From Streptomyces hokutonensis (lineage in GTDB: Bacteria > Actinomycetota > Actinomycetes > Streptomycetales > Streptomycetaceae): a stretch of 64,000 bases of DNA. This document shows positions 53,043 through 61,940 of the stretch, piece after piece. The translations under genes and the position numbers were made by a program. The notes below the pieces were generated by a model. It was given only the letters and a program-made list of their open reading frames with translations, was not told the DNA's origin and searched no databases. The DNA is taken from positions 1 to 64,000 of the forward strand of contig NZ_BARG01000038.1 in the NCBI RefSeq assembly GCF_000376565.1, in the 5' to 3' direction. Position 1 is the first letter of the stretch. Every line of letters begins with the position of its first letter.

Positions 53043-53978
53043 TCAGCTGGTTCCCACTGCCTGCCGTACCTGACGGGCGATCAGCGCGTAGGTCTCCAGC
53101 GCCCGTTCGTCGTCCGTGCCGTCGTAGCCGTGGTCGGCTCCGGCGACGTCGACGTGCTCCACCAGGGCGCCCGCCGTGCGCAACCGGTCGGCGTAGCGCA
53201 CGCCTTCGGCCCTGAGCAGGTCGTACTCCGCCGTGACGACCAGTGCCGGGGCGATGCCCTTGAGGTCCGCGGTGTCCGAGGGGTGGGCGGGCGACACCAG
53301 CCGGTCGGCGCGCACCTTGGGATCCGGGACGTACGACGTGTCGAAGACCTCGGCCATCCAGGGGCGCAGCACCGGCTTGGCGACGGCGGCCCGCTTGTCC
53401 TTGGCGCTGGTCGCGAGGTCCAGCGGGGGATAGTGCAGCACCTGGAGCGCGATCGAGGGACCGCCCTCCTCCAGCGACTGCCGGGCCACCGCCGCCGCGA
53501 GTCCGCCCCCGGCGCTCTGCCCGCCGACGGTGAGCCGGTCGCCGTCCCAGCCCTGTTCGGCGCCGTGCTCCGCGATCCACCGGACCACCTCGAAGGCCTG
53601 CCGGGGCGGCGCGGGGAACGGGTGCTGCGGCGCGACGACGTAGTCGACGTTGACCACCACGACACCTGCCTCCGCCGCGAGGAAACGGCACAGCGGGTCG
53701 TCGAGTTCGGTGAGCGGCACGACGTAGCCACCGCCGTGGAAGTTCACGTGCACCGGCGGAGGAGGGCCCTCGCCGGCCGGCAGATACACCGTGGCGCGCG
53801 CCGGGGCGACCGAGGCCGGGATCGTCAACTCCCGTGTGTTGCGCGGGAATTGCGGGAACCGCTGATGCGAGGCGGCGGCGGAACCGCGCCCGCTCGGGCG
53901 GCGGTCGGCCATCAGGGAGAGACACTGCAGGGACTTGGCGGCGAAGGCGGCCACCGTCGGCCGGGCCAGAACAGACAT
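53043..53978 (-). CDS. HSL-family alpha/beta-hydrolase (esterase)
   Basis: A 311-residue hormone-sensitive-lipase-type esterase. Oxyanion loop HGGG (81-84), nucleophile Ser155 (VGGQSAGG), Asp in the VTAEYDLLRAEG segment and His in GADHGYDG. No signal peptide is obvious, so it is probably cytoplasmic. ATG at 53978 follows GGAG closely, inside a CTCCAT-TC-ATGGAG palindrome (53983-53996). It acts on short acyl or aryl esters; the natural substrate is unknown. Confidence 0.88.
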   Translation of the reverse strand: MSVLARPTVAAFAAKSLQCLSLMADRRPSGRGSAAASHQRFPQFPRNTRELTIPASVAPARATVYLPAGEGPPPPVHVNFHGGGYVVPLTELDDPLCRFLAAEAGVVVVNVDYVVAPQHPFPAPPRQAFEVVRWIAEHGAEQGWDGDRLTVGGQSAGGGLAAAVARQSLEEGGPSIALQVLHYPPLDLATSAKDKRAAVAKPVLRPWMAEVFDTSYVPDPKVRADRLVSPAHPSDTADLKGIAPALVVTAEYDLLRAEGVRYADRLRTAGALVEHVDVAGADHGYDGTDDERALETYALIARQVRQAVGTS

Positions 53979-54447
<469 letters not shown>

Positions 54448-55449
54448 TCAGTGGTGTCGCACCGGCCCGTCAAGGTGCTCGTGCTCGCAGCAGGGGCCGT
54501 GGTGTAGCGGGACCGCCGGAGCGGTCGCGGCTTGTGCCGTCACGCATGCCGCGTGCTGTGCGGTCTCGATCATCTGCTCGCTGTCGGTCGCCGCATCGGC
54601 CAGGCTCCCGCAGCACACCACGAGCAGCGCCGCGCCCGCGACGAACGGCAGAGCCCGGCGCGGGGGAGGAGGCGCCAGCAGCGCCCGTACCCGCTGCGGC
54701 ACCGCCCCGCCGGTCGCGGCGAGCGCCGGGCGGGAGCGGTTCGCCGAGGTGGCCAGCGCCGCCCGGCCCACGGCACGGGCGACGACCGCACGATCGCCGA
54801 CCCGCACCGCGGCCTCCTCGTCGGCCCAGCGCTCCAGCACGAAGCCACCGGCCGCGGACAGCGGACGTAGCAGCGGATTCACGGCGGCGGACAGGCGCCA
54901 GAGGGTCTGGAAGAGATGGTGCCGGCCGCGCAGGTGGGCCCGCTCGTGCGCGAGCAGTGCCTCGCGCTCGCGGTCGCCCAGGCAGCGCAGCATGCCGCGC
55001 GACACCACGATCCGCCCCGGCTTCCCCGGCAGCGCGAAGGCCTCCGGTGTCGCCATGTCGAGGACGGCCAACTCCGTTTCGCCGGGCAGCTGTTGGCACT
55101 CACGGCGGGCCCAGCGCAGATGCCGCACCTGACGTGTGGCGGCGACGGCGAGACCCGCGACCGACGAGAGGAGGGCGAGCGCGGCAACTCCGGCGACCGT
55201 GAGGTAGACGGGATCGGAGGCGCGTACGGCGGCGACCGACCACTGCCCTTCCTGGGCGACCTCGGGGATCTGCACAAGGCCCGCGAACGCGAGCAGTCCC
55301 AGGGAGCCGAGCCAGCCGAGCGACGCCACGAGTGCGGCGGAGGCCAGCGACCAGGCGGCCGTGCGCGGGGCCAGCAGAGGGGCGGCGCGCGGCGCGAACA
55401 GCGCGATCACGATGGTGATCAGAAGGGGGACGTAGACACTGATCAGCAC
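54448..55449 (-). CDS. M56 (BlaR1-type) membrane metalloprotease
   Basis: A 333-residue peptidase of the BlaR1/MecR1 M56 family with several membrane helices and the zinc motif HERAH (168-172, LLAHERAHLRGRHH). It has no beta-lactam sensor domain; the C-terminal part is a short His/Cys-containing tail (CCEHEHLD). Such proteins inactivate a BlaI repressor by cleavage. I chose the GTG at 55449 with GAAGGA upstream, 5 bp past the BlaI stop. The pair BlaI plus M56 controls nearby genes; here the glycosyltransferase operon is the likely target. Confidence 0.9.
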   Translation of the reverse strand: MLISVYVPLLITIVIALFAPRAAPLLAPRTAAWSLASAALVASLGWLGSLGLLAFAGLVQIPEVAQEGQWSVAAVRASDPVYLTVAGVAALALLSSVAGLAVAATRQVRHLRWARRECQQLPGETELAVLDMATPEAFALPGKPGRIVVSRGMLRCLGDREREALLAHERAHLRGRHHLFQTLWRLSAAVNPLLRPLSAAGGFVLERWADEEAAVRVGDRAVVARAVGRAALATSANRSRPALAATGGAVPQRVRALLAPPPPRRALPFVAGAALLVVCCGSLADAATDSEQMIETAQHAACVTAQAATAPAVPLHHGPCCEHEHLDGPVRHH

Positions 55450-55453
55450 CGGC

Positions 55454-55879
55454 TCACGGTCCTTCGTCGGCGCGGCCGATGTGCTGCGGGCCGTCATGCC
55501 CGGAGAGCAGTCGCTGGAGCAACTGCTCGTCCTCCTCGGACAGTTCGGAGACGAAGCGGGTGAGCACCGCCTCGCGGTCGGCGCCGTGCTCCAGCAGGGA
55601 ACGCATCCGCTCCGCCGTGTGCGTCGCCTCGTCGCGGGCGGGCGCGTACGCGTACCCGCGGCCCGCGCGATGCCGGACGAGCATCCCCTTGTCGTACAGG
55701 CGCGAAAGGATCGTCAGCACGGTGGTGTAGGCCAGGTCCCCGGGCAGTCCGTCCCTGACCTGGCGGGCGGTCAGCGGTTCGGTGGCTCCGTAGAGCGCGG
55801 CGAGGACACCGCTCTCCAGTTCACCGCGCGCCCGCCTGCCGGACGTCGCGCCGGGTTCGTCGCTCTGCCGATCATGCAC
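55454..55879 (-). CDS. BlaI/MecI/CopY-family repressor
   Basis: A 141-residue winged-helix repressor. DNA-binding region: SGVLAALYGATEPLTARQVRDGL, then AYTTVLTILSRLYDKGMLVRHRAGR; the C-terminal dimerisation part with SEEDEQLLQRLL follows. The GTG at 55879 has a GGGGTGAAC ribosome site. It is transcribed with the M56 protease gene and is divergent from the glycosyltransferase operon; three matching operator copies lie in the gap at 55930-56045. Confidence 0.93.
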   Translation of the reverse strand: MHDRQSDEPGATSGRRARGELESGVLAALYGATEPLTARQVRDGLPGDLAYTTVLTILSRLYDKGMLVRHRAGRGYAYAPARDEATHTAERMRSLLEHGADREAVLTRFVSELSEEDEQLLQRLLSGHDGPQHIGRADEGP

Positions 55880-55929
55880 TGTTCACCCCACCGCCTTTCA
55901 CCGCTCGGCGTCCCAGCCTACCCGCCGAC

Positions 55930-56045
55930 CTACTACGGCCTGTAGGAAGTGCGTCAAGGGCTCGAAGCGACCGGTCGGGGTCGGGCAGGCCTTTGCGTTC
56001 GCGATCTACTACATGTTGTACGACCTTACCTACTACATGTTGTAG
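55930..56045. promoter_or_regulatory. Three BlaI-type operators
   Basis: CTACTACATGTTGTA (56006-56020) and CTACTACATGTTGTAG (56030-56045) are near-perfect dyads starting 24 bp apart, and CTACTACGGCCTGTAG (55930-55945) is a third copy nearer the blaI gene. They fit the BlaI/MecI pattern TACnACAnnTGTnGTA. The two strong copies lie just upstream of the operon at 56085; the weaker one may serve autoregulation. Confidence 0.8.
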
Positions 56046-56084
56046 AGTTTCGCCGCTCCACTCCACCTGCGGAGGAAAAAGCCC

Positions 56085-57572
56085 ATGCCCCACCTCGGAA
56101 GTACGGTGCATCTGCGCGCCCTCGCGGTCGCCACCCTGCGCCCCCGCCAGACGACCCCGCCCAGCCGTCCGTCGGCGGCCGAGCGGATCGTGATCGTCTC
56201 GGCGAGCGTCGGAGCCGGTCACGACGGCGCCGCCGCCGAGCTGGAACGGCGCCTGGTCGCGGCCGGACTCGCGGTCGACCGGCTCGACCTGCTGGACGTG
56301 CTGCCCGCCCGGCTCGGCCGGCTCGTCCGGGACGGCTACCACCGCATGCTCGTCCGGACACCCTGGCTCTACCAGCGGATCTACAGCAGCACCGAACGCG
56401 CCGGAGGCGGCGGCCCCGTCGCACGCGCCTTGCTGCGCTCCGCCGAGGGAAGGCTGCTGCGCGCCCTGCCCGCCGACACGGGCGCCGTCGTCTCGACCTA
56501 CCCGGGCGCGAGCCGGGTCCTGGGCAGCCTCCGGCTCGCGGGTCGGCTCACCGTGCCCGTCCTCACCTACCTCACCGACTTCTCCGTGCACCCGCTGTGG
56601 GTGGCCGAAGGCGTCGACGTCCACCTCGCACTGCACGCCGTGCCCGCCGCCCAGGCCAGCGCCGCCGGCGCACACGACGTACGGGTGTGCGGCCCGGTCG
56701 CCGACCCGCGCTTCCACCCCGTGGACGCGACGGAACGCACCGCGGCCCGCACCCGTTTCGGCCTGCCCGCGAACGCGCCGCTGGCCCTGCTGGTCGCCGG
56801 TTCCTGGGGCGTGGGCCCGGTACGGCAGGTCGCCCGCGAACTGCGCGACTGCGGTGCGGCCGTACCGGTCGTGGTCTGCGGCCGCAACGAGGAACTGGCC
56901 GCACAGCTCCGCGCGGACGGCATCGAGCACGTCCACGGCTGGGTCGACGACATGCCCGGCCTGATGCACGCCGCCGACGTCCTGGTCCAGAACGCCGGCG
57001 GACTGACCTCCCTTGAGGCCTTCGCCGCCGGCCTGCCCGTCGCCAGCTACGGCTGCATACCCGGCCACGGCCTGACCAACGCGTCCGCCCTCGACCAGGC
57101 GGGCGTCGCCGCGTGGATCCAGGACCCGGCCCAACTCAAGCACGTACTGGCCGAGTTGATCGACGGTCCGCGCGGGCTGCTGCAACGGGAGGCCGGGCTC
57201 GCACTGTTCGCGGGCGGGGAACCGGACCGGGTTGCCGGGAAGGACGCCGCACACCACGAGCAGGCGACGGGCGCCGACCGGGGCCCCGCCGCCGAGACCG
57301 TACGGGTCTGCCGCGCCGGCGCCGGCCCCGCCACCCCGATCACCGCCCGCCGGACCAGGCCGGTCCGTCCGACCGCCCTGCGGCTCGCGACCACCACCGC
57401 CCTGGCCTGCGCGGTCTGGGCGGGCGCGGTCGGCACGGCGGTCGCCACGACCGACGGCGGCCCGGGCCTGATGCACGCCATAGGCAAGAGCCTCGACTTC
57501 GACGACCCGGGCGACGGACACCACGAACTCCACACGGCTCACGAGGCCCATGCGAAGGGAGACCGCTCGTGA
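56085..57572 (+). CDS. MGDG-synthase-like glycosyltransferase (GT28 type)
   Basis: A 495-residue GT-B protein. The N-terminal MGDG_synth-type domain begins IVIVSASVGAGHDGAAAEL; the C-terminal donor-binding region has VLVQNAGGLTSLEAFAAGLPV, typical of GT28. Family members glycosylate diacylglycerol, lipid II or other lipids. The last 60 residues contain a hydrophobic stretch (TALRLATTTALACAVWAGAV) that may anchor it to the membrane. ATG at 56085 has GGAGGAAA upstream. The BlaI operators in front suggest induction by cell-wall stress. The next mini-ORF starts on its stop codon. Confidence 0.85.
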   Translation: MPHLGSTVHLRALAVATLRPRQTTPPSRPSAAERIVIVSASVGAGHDGAAAELERRLVAAGLAVDRLDLLDVLPARLGRLVRDGYHRMLVRTPWLYQRIYSSTERAGGGGPVARALLRSAEGRLLRALPADTGAVVSTYPGASRVLGSLRLAGRLTVPVLTYLTDFSVHPLWVAEGVDVHLALHAVPAAQASAAGAHDVRVCGPVADPRFHPVDATERTAARTRFGLPANAPLALLVAGSWGVGPVRQVARELRDCGAAVPVVVCGRNEELAAQLRADGIEHVHGWVDDMPGLMHAADVLVQNAGGLTSLEAFAAGLPVASYGCIPGHGLTNASALDQAGVAAWIQDPAQLKHVLAELIDGPRGLLQREAGLALFAGGEPDRVAGKDAAHHEQATGADRGPAAETVRVCRAGAGPATPITARRTRPVRPTALRLATTTALACAVWAGAVGTAVATTDGGPGLMHAIGKSLDFDDPGDGHHELHTAHEAHAKGDRS

Positions 57573-57673
57573 CAGTCGTACGCCCTCTTTCTACGGCCGC
57601 TCGTCTCGCGCCGCCCGACCCCGACCCCGCCACCGCGTCCGCCGCGGGCCCCGCGACGGGACGCCCCGCATGA
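57569..57673 (+). CDS. Small coupled ORF, 34 residues
   Basis: A GTG at 57569 overlaps the glycosyltransferase TGA, and its own TGA overlaps the ATG of the deacetylase (ATGA). AAGGGAGA is 7 bp upstream. The peptide (VTVVRPLSTAARLAPPD..., Pro/Ala-rich tail) has no recognised domain. It could be a genuine small protein or only a translational bridge linking the two enzymes. The overlap at both ends argues that it is translated. Confidence 0.5.
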   Translation: MTVVRPLSTAARLAPPDPDPATASAAGPATGRPA

Positions 57674-58404
57674 CCGCCGCCCGCCTCCTCCGCACCGCGC
57701 TCCCCGCGCTGCCCCTGCTCGCAGCCGCCGCGTACGCCGCCCCCGTCCTGTCCACCTACGGCCCGCTCCGCAACCGCGTCATGCCCCGCCTCTCCGGCCG
57801 CGGCCGACCCGACCACGTTGCACTCACCTTCGACGACGGACCGGACCCGCTCTCCACCCCCCTGTTCCTGCGCCTGCTCGACGAGCGCCGGGTCCGCGCC
57901 ACCTTCTTCCTCCTCGGCAATCAGGCGGTACGCGCCCCCGGCCTGGTCCGCGAGATCGCCGCCGCCGGACACGAGATCGCCGTCCACGGCTGGCTCCACC
58001 GCCCCCTCCTGCTGCGCGGCCCGCGTGCCACCCTCGACGACCTGGCCCGCGCCCGCGACACGGTCGGCGAGCTCACCGGCCGCACACCACGGCTCTTCCG
58101 CCCGCCCTACGGCGTGATGTCCACCGCCGCCCACCTCGCGGCCCGCCGCCTCGACCTCACGCCGGTGCTGTGGACGGCCTGGGGCGAGGACTGGCGGGCA
58201 CGCGCCACACCGGAGTCGGTCCACCGCACGGTCACCGCGGACCTGCGCGGTGGCGGCACGATCCTGCTGCACGACTCCGACTGCACCTCGGCCCCCGGCT
58301 CCTGGCGCGCCACCCTCGGCGCGGTGCCCCGCATCCTCGACACCTGCGCGATCCGCGGGCTGTCCGTGGGGCCGCTGCGGGAGCATGCTGTGGATCTGCT
58401 CTGA
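57670..58404 (+). CDS. Polysaccharide deacetylase (NodB-type, CE4)
   Basis: A 244-residue CE4 enzyme with an N-terminal signal-anchor (about 5-25). The NodB metal motifs are DD (55-56 in TFDDGPDP) and HGWLH (His106, His110); RPPYG and the final HDSD follow. It removes acetyl groups from peptidoglycan or exopolysaccharide in the envelope. ATG at 57670 overlaps the mini-ORF stop. Together with the glycosyltransferase it makes a BlaI-controlled envelope-modification operon. A GntR-type site begins 2 bp after its stop. Confidence 0.9.
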   Translation: MTAARLLRTALPALPLLAAAAYAAPVLSTYGPLRNRVMPRLSGRGRPDHVALTFDDGPDPLSTPLFLRLLDERRVRATFFLLGNQAVRAPGLVREIAAAGHEIAVHGWLHRPLLLRGPRATLDDLARARDTVGELTGRTPRLFRPPYGVMSTAAHLAARRLDLTPVLWTAWGEDWRARATPESVHRTVTADLRGGGTILLHDSDCTSAPGSWRATLGAVPRILDTCAIRGLSVGPLREHAVDLL

Positions 58405-58405
58405 A

Positions 58406-58423
58406 GTTGACAATATTGTTGGC
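58406..58423 (+). promoter_or_regulatory. GntR-type site before the esterase gene
   Basis: GTTGACAATATTGTTGGC contains a perfect ACAATATTGT palindrome (58410-58419) and matches 13 of 14 bases of TTGACAATCTTGTT at 28281-28294. TTGACA can serve as -35. It is 54 bp before the secreted carboxylesterase gene, suggesting co-regulation with the gal operon. Confidence 0.65.
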
Positions 58424-58476
58424 GCTCCCGGTCGGCGGAATTTACGTTCGCAAGTACCTGGACCAGGGAGCCCCCC

Positions 58477-60129
58477 ATGCTTTCGAACGCCATGAACCGC
58501 CGGACCTTCCTCAACGGGACGCTGACCGCCGCCGCGACGGCCGCCCTCGTCGGCACCGCGACCGGCGCCGACGCGGCGGACCGCGACAGCTCCGCGACCC
58601 CGCTGACGGGCCCGCTCCGGATCGACGCCGGCCGGGTGTCCGGCGTGGCGTCCCTGGTCTCCGGCGTCACCGTGTTCAAGGGCCTGCCCTACGCCGCGAC
58701 CACGGCCGGCGCCAACCGCTGGCGCCCGCCGCAGCGGGCCGACTCCTGGACGGGCGTACGCGTCGCGGACACCTTCGGGGACATCTGCCCGCAGCAGGTG
58801 ACGGGTTCGGCCTCCGTCACGATGAGCGAGGACTGCCTCAACCTCAACGTCTGGACCGGAGCCGCGAGTTCACGCGAGAAGCGCCCGGTCCTGGTCTGGA
58901 TCTACGGCGGCCGGTTCACCGGCGGCTACGCCTCCGACCCCGGCTTCGACGGCGCCGGACTCGCCGCCAAGGGTCTGGTCGTGGTGACCCTCAACTACCG
59001 CACCGGCGCGTTCGGTTTCCTCGCCACCCCCGAACTCGGCGCCGAGTCCGGCCACCACGCCTCCGGCAACTACGGTCTCCTGGACCAGATTTCGGCCCTG
59101 CGCTGGGTACGGCGCAACATCACCGCGTTCGGCGGCGACCCGAACCGGGTGACGATCGCAGGCCAGTCGGCGGGCGGCGCCTCCGTGATGCACCTCATCT
59201 ACTCCCCGCTCGCCAAGGGCCTGTTCCAGGGCGCGATCTCCGAGAGCGGCGGCGCCCGCGCCACCGGCGACCCCGAGATCGCCGCGCTGGCAGCGTCGTA
59301 CCGCACTCTGGAGACGGCCGAGAGCCAGGGCACCGCGTACGCCGCCGCACTCGGCGCCACCTCGCTCGACGCTCTCCGCGCTCTGGCGAGCGACAAGTTG
59401 ATGGCGGGTCAGAACGCCAACGACACCACGGTCAGCGGGCCGGTGAACGGCAACCCGCCGGAGTTCCGCCCGGTCCTCGACGGCTGGGTCAAGCCGTGGA
59501 CGTACGAACAGGCCCTGGCGGGCGGCCACTTGAACGACGTACCGGTACTGGCCGGCGGCAACAAGGACGAGAACGGCGCCTCCCCGAGCCCGACCGTGAA
59601 GCTCGCCGACTATCTGGCCACCGTCGAGAAGGAATACGGCACTCTCGCCGACGAGTTCCTGGCGCTCTACCCCGCCACCACCGACACGGAGGCGGGCCAG
59701 GCCCGCAACGCCTCCGCCCGCGAGGGCTCGCGCGTCTCCGCGAACCTGTGGGCGGCCGAGTGGGCGAAGACGGCCAAGAGTCCGGTGTTCACGTACTACT
59801 GGGAGCATGTCCCGCCGACGGCGACCGGTCCCAACTCCCGTGGCGCGTACCACGGTTCGGAGATCAACTATGTCTTCGACAACCTCTACGCCACCAACCT
59901 GCCCTGGACCGACGCGGACCGTGCGGTCGCCGACACCCTGTCCGACTACGTGGTGAACTTCGTGACCCACGGAGACCCGAACGGCCATGGCCTCACCCAC
60001 TGGCCCGCGGCGAACCACCGTCTCCCGATCACGATGGAACTCGGCGACCGGTTCGGCGCGCTCGCACTGGCGGACGCGCCCAAGGCGGACTTCTTCGGGC
60101 GATTCTTCGCGAGCCAGAAGCGCTGGTGA
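58477..60129 (+). CDS. Tat-exported type B carboxylesterase
   Basis: A 550-residue carboxylesterase/lipase of the type B family. The N-terminus has a twin-arginine signal (NRRTFLNGT and a hydrophobic stretch to ADAAD). Nucleophile Ser231 (AGQSAGGAS), acidic Glu in the middle and His in RGAYHGSEINYVF are present; the oxyanion motif reads YGGRF where HGGGF is usual. ATG at 58477 has AGGGAG 6 bp upstream. The GntR-type operator in front suggests it releases phenolic acids, perhaps gallate-type esters, outside the cell for the gal pathway; that is inference. Confidence 0.88.
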   Translation: MLSNAMNRRTFLNGTLTAAATAALVGTATGADAADRDSSATPLTGPLRIDAGRVSGVASLVSGVTVFKGLPYAATTAGANRWRPPQRADSWTGVRVADTFGDICPQQVTGSASVTMSEDCLNLNVWTGAASSREKRPVLVWIYGGRFTGGYASDPGFDGAGLAAKGLVVVTLNYRTGAFGFLATPELGAESGHHASGNYGLLDQISALRWVRRNITAFGGDPNRVTIAGQSAGGASVMHLIYSPLAKGLFQGAISESGGARATGDPEIAALAASYRTLETAESQGTAYAAALGATSLDALRALASDKLMAGQNANDTTVSGPVNGNPPEFRPVLDGWVKPWTYEQALAGGHLNDVPVLAGGNKDENGASPSPTVKLADYLATVEKEYGTLADEFLALYPATTDTEAGQARNASAREGSRVSANLWAAEWAKTAKSPVFTYYWEHVPPTATGPNSRGAYHGSEINYVFDNLYATNLPWTDADRAVADTLSDYVVNFVTHGDPNGHGLTHWPAANHRLPITMELGDRFGALALADAPKADFFGRFFASQKRW

Positions 60130-60195
60130 CGTCGGTGCCGATGGCGGTCTACGGGTGACGTACTCTCTCCGCCGTATACGGGGTAAACGCACGCC

Positions 60196-60219
60196 GTAAC
60201 TTACTTGAGTTACGCAACA
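60196..60219. promoter_or_regulatory. CTTGAGTTACGCAA element before the MarR gene
   Basis: ACTTGAGTTACGCAACA (60203-60219) shares the CTTGAGnnACGCAA core with 12809-12825 and resembles the array at 20858-20930. GTAAC/GTTAC arms (60196-60200, 60209-60213) overlap it. It lies 20 bp before the MarR ATG, where an autoregulatory site is expected. Confidence 0.6.
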
Positions 60220-60238
60220 ATATGGTAAAGTGGGTCTC

Positions 60239-60760
60239 ATGTCCACACCACCGGTCCCTACCGCCCCCGCCTCTCCGGAGGTGACCGAGATCGAGCGAGC
60301 TCTCACTCGGATCACCTACCTGAGTACGCGCGCCCGTCAGCACGACCGGCTCATGGCCCTCGCCGGTGTGCCGCTGGACCGTGCGGCGGTGGCGCTGCTG
60401 CGGCAGGTCGCGGACTCCGAGCCGCTGCGCCCCGGGGAACTGGCGAACCGCCTCGGCGTCGAGGCCTCGCATGTGACCCGCACGGTCCAGCAGCTGCAGA
60501 AGTCCGGCTACGTCACCCGCGTGCCCGACCCCGACGACCGCCGCGCCCAGCGGATCGAGCTGACCGAGGCCGGCGAGAAGGCCGTCGCCAGCGTCCGGGA
60601 CGCCGGTGCGCGCGGAATGCAGATGGCCCTCTCCGAGTGGTCGACGGACGAACTCCAGCAACTGGCAACGCTGTTCCACCGCATGGTCGACGACTTCCTG
60701 AACTACGCGATCGACGAGGAGAGCGAGCCGGAGGCAGCCGCACCGGCGACCACCGCCTGA
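60239..60760 (+). CDS. MarR-family transcriptional regulator
   Basis: A 173-residue MarR protein. Winged-helix region: LRPGELANRLGVEASHVTRTVQQLQKSGYVTRVPDPDDRRAQRIELT (the DxDDRR wing is clear), followed by a long C-terminal helix. ATG at 60239; the ribosome site is weak. The element at 60203-60219 lies directly upstream, so it probably autoregulates. The same motif occurs before the NLP gene and the orphan response regulator, which may belong to its regulon; the pairing is a hypothesis. Confidence 0.9.
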   Translation: MSTPPVPTAPASPEVTEIERALTRITYLSTRARQHDRLMALAGVPLDRAAVALLRQVADSEPLRPGELANRLGVEASHVTRTVQQLQKSGYVTRVPDPDDRRAQRIELTEAGEKAVASVRDAGARGMQMALSEWSTDELQQLATLFHRMVDDFLNYAIDEESEPEAAAPATTA

Positions 60761-60794
60761 GCATGGTCAGCACTGGGCGGGGATCGCACCCGCC

Positions 60795-61856
60795 TCAGCC
60801 GAGGTCGGCGACGATCTGCGGCAGGTCGGCCGTGGTGCGGATTCCGGGGGTCGCCGCGCAGACGAAGGGGACGGCGTTGACCGCGCGGTTCGCGGTGTAG
60901 GAGGGGGACATCGCGGCCATCCGGTCGAGGGGCACGGGGAAGCGCAGGTCGATGTCGAGCGGCGCGTCTCCCTCGACCGAGACGTGCCAGCCCGTGGCAC
61001 GCAGGTCCCAGGCGGGATCGAGGTCGGTGGTGCAGTACCAGTTGGCGCGGAACCGCAGCAGGGGGCGGCCTTCGCGCAGACCGGAGACCGTGATCCGCTG
61101 CGCGGCCACCGTCCCTTCCGCCAGGGTGCCCGCCGCGATCGTGGTCGAGCGCCGGGCGAGCGCGACCTCACCGGTCGCCTCCACCGAATCGAGCGGTGTC
61201 CCCAGCGCCTCGGCCAGCAGGCGCAGCGACGGGCCGAAGCTGTCGCGCAGCCCGGTCAGCCGCTGTTCGCCGAATGCGGCAGGGGGCTGCCCGAAGCCCA
61301 TCACCTCGAACAGCAGCCCGGGGGAGTCCCGTTGGGAGAGATCCGCGAACTCGTCGATCGTCAGCGCGTCGAGCCGCCGCTGGATCGAGGTGAGGACGAT
61401 CGGCAGGGCCTCCGTGATGAACCCCGGGCTGCTGCCCGTGCTGTGGACGGAGGTCCCGCCCTCCGCGCACGCGTCCTCGATCCGCTTCCGCACGACCGGG
61501 TCGAGGCTGGGCGCGTGATGGAACTCGCCGCGCGTCGACACGACGTTCACACCTGACGAGAGCAGCGTGCACACCTCGTCGAAGTCGCAGGCGCGCGGGG
61601 TGTAGAGGACGCAGTCGGCGTCGAGCGCCAGGATCTCGTCGATGTCGTGCGTGGCGAGAATCCCGGTCGTGCCGAACTCTCCGCCGCTCAACTCAGCCGC
61701 GTCCAGGCCCGACTTGGCCGGCGTGTGGACATACACGCCGGCCAGGGTCAGCTTCGGATGCTCCAGTACGGCACGCATCGTGCGGGCACCGATGTTCCCC
61801 GTGGCCCACTGCACGACCCGGTAGCGCTGTACTCCATGCCGTAGCGGCTCGGTCAT
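60795..61856 (-). CDS. DapB-like NAD(P)-dependent oxidoreductase
   Basis: A 353-residue protein of the dihydrodipicolinate-reductase-like group. N-terminal Rossmann motif VVQWATGNIGARTMRAVLEHP is clear, then a substrate domain with HSTGSSPGFITEALP. Family members include 2,4-diaminopentanoate dehydrogenase and amine dehydrogenases used in synthesis; many are unassigned. It is located among fatty-acid-type genes (TetR, acyl-CoA dehydrogenase). Start ATG at 61856 lies 4 bp after a GGGAGGTG ribosome site that overlaps an inverted repeat. Confidence 0.85.
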   Translation of the reverse strand: MTEPLRHGVQRYRVVQWATGNIGARTMRAVLEHPKLTLAGVYVHTPAKSGLDAAELSGGEFGTTGILATHDIDEILALDADCVLYTPRACDFDEVCTLLSSGVNVVSTRGEFHHAPSLDPVVRKRIEDACAEGGTSVHSTGSSPGFITEALPIVLTSIQRRLDALTIDEFADLSQRDSPGLLFEVMGFGQPPAAFGEQRLTGLRDSFGPSLRLLAEALGTPLDSVEATGEVALARRSTTIAAGTLAEGTVAAQRITVSGLREGRPLLRFRANWYCTTDLDPAWDLRATGWHVSVEGDAPLDIDLRFPVPLDRMAAMSPSYTANRAVNAVPFVCAATPGIRTTADLPQIVADLG

Positions 61857-61880
61857 CGCCCACCTCCCGATCGGTGGGCG
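61857..61880 (-). promoter_or_regulatory. Inverted repeat covering the ribosome site
   Basis: CGCCCACC (61857-61864) and GGTGGGCG (61873-61880) form a perfect 8-bp inverted repeat over an 8-base loop, directly before the start codon. The Shine-Dalgarno GGGAGGTG lies in the loop and one arm. If the mRNA begins upstream of 61880 the hairpin could limit translation; the predicted start near 61877 would shorten one arm. Confidence 0.45.
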
Positions 61881-61883
61881 AGA

Positions 61884-61912
61884 ACCGTACTCTCCGCTTC
61901 GGAGAGCGTCAA
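61884..61912 (-). promoter_or_regulatory. Promoter with an operator in its spacer
   Basis: On the minus strand TTGACG (61912-61907) and TACGGT (61889-61884) are 17 bp apart. The whole spacer is the perfect inverted repeat CTCTCCG-AAG-CGGAGAG (61906-61890). A repressor on this dyad would sit between -35 and -10. It drives the DapB-like gene; TetR at 61941 is the nearest candidate regulator. Confidence 0.75.
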
Positions 61913-61940
61913 TTACGCGTCAACTATGCATGGAGGATCG

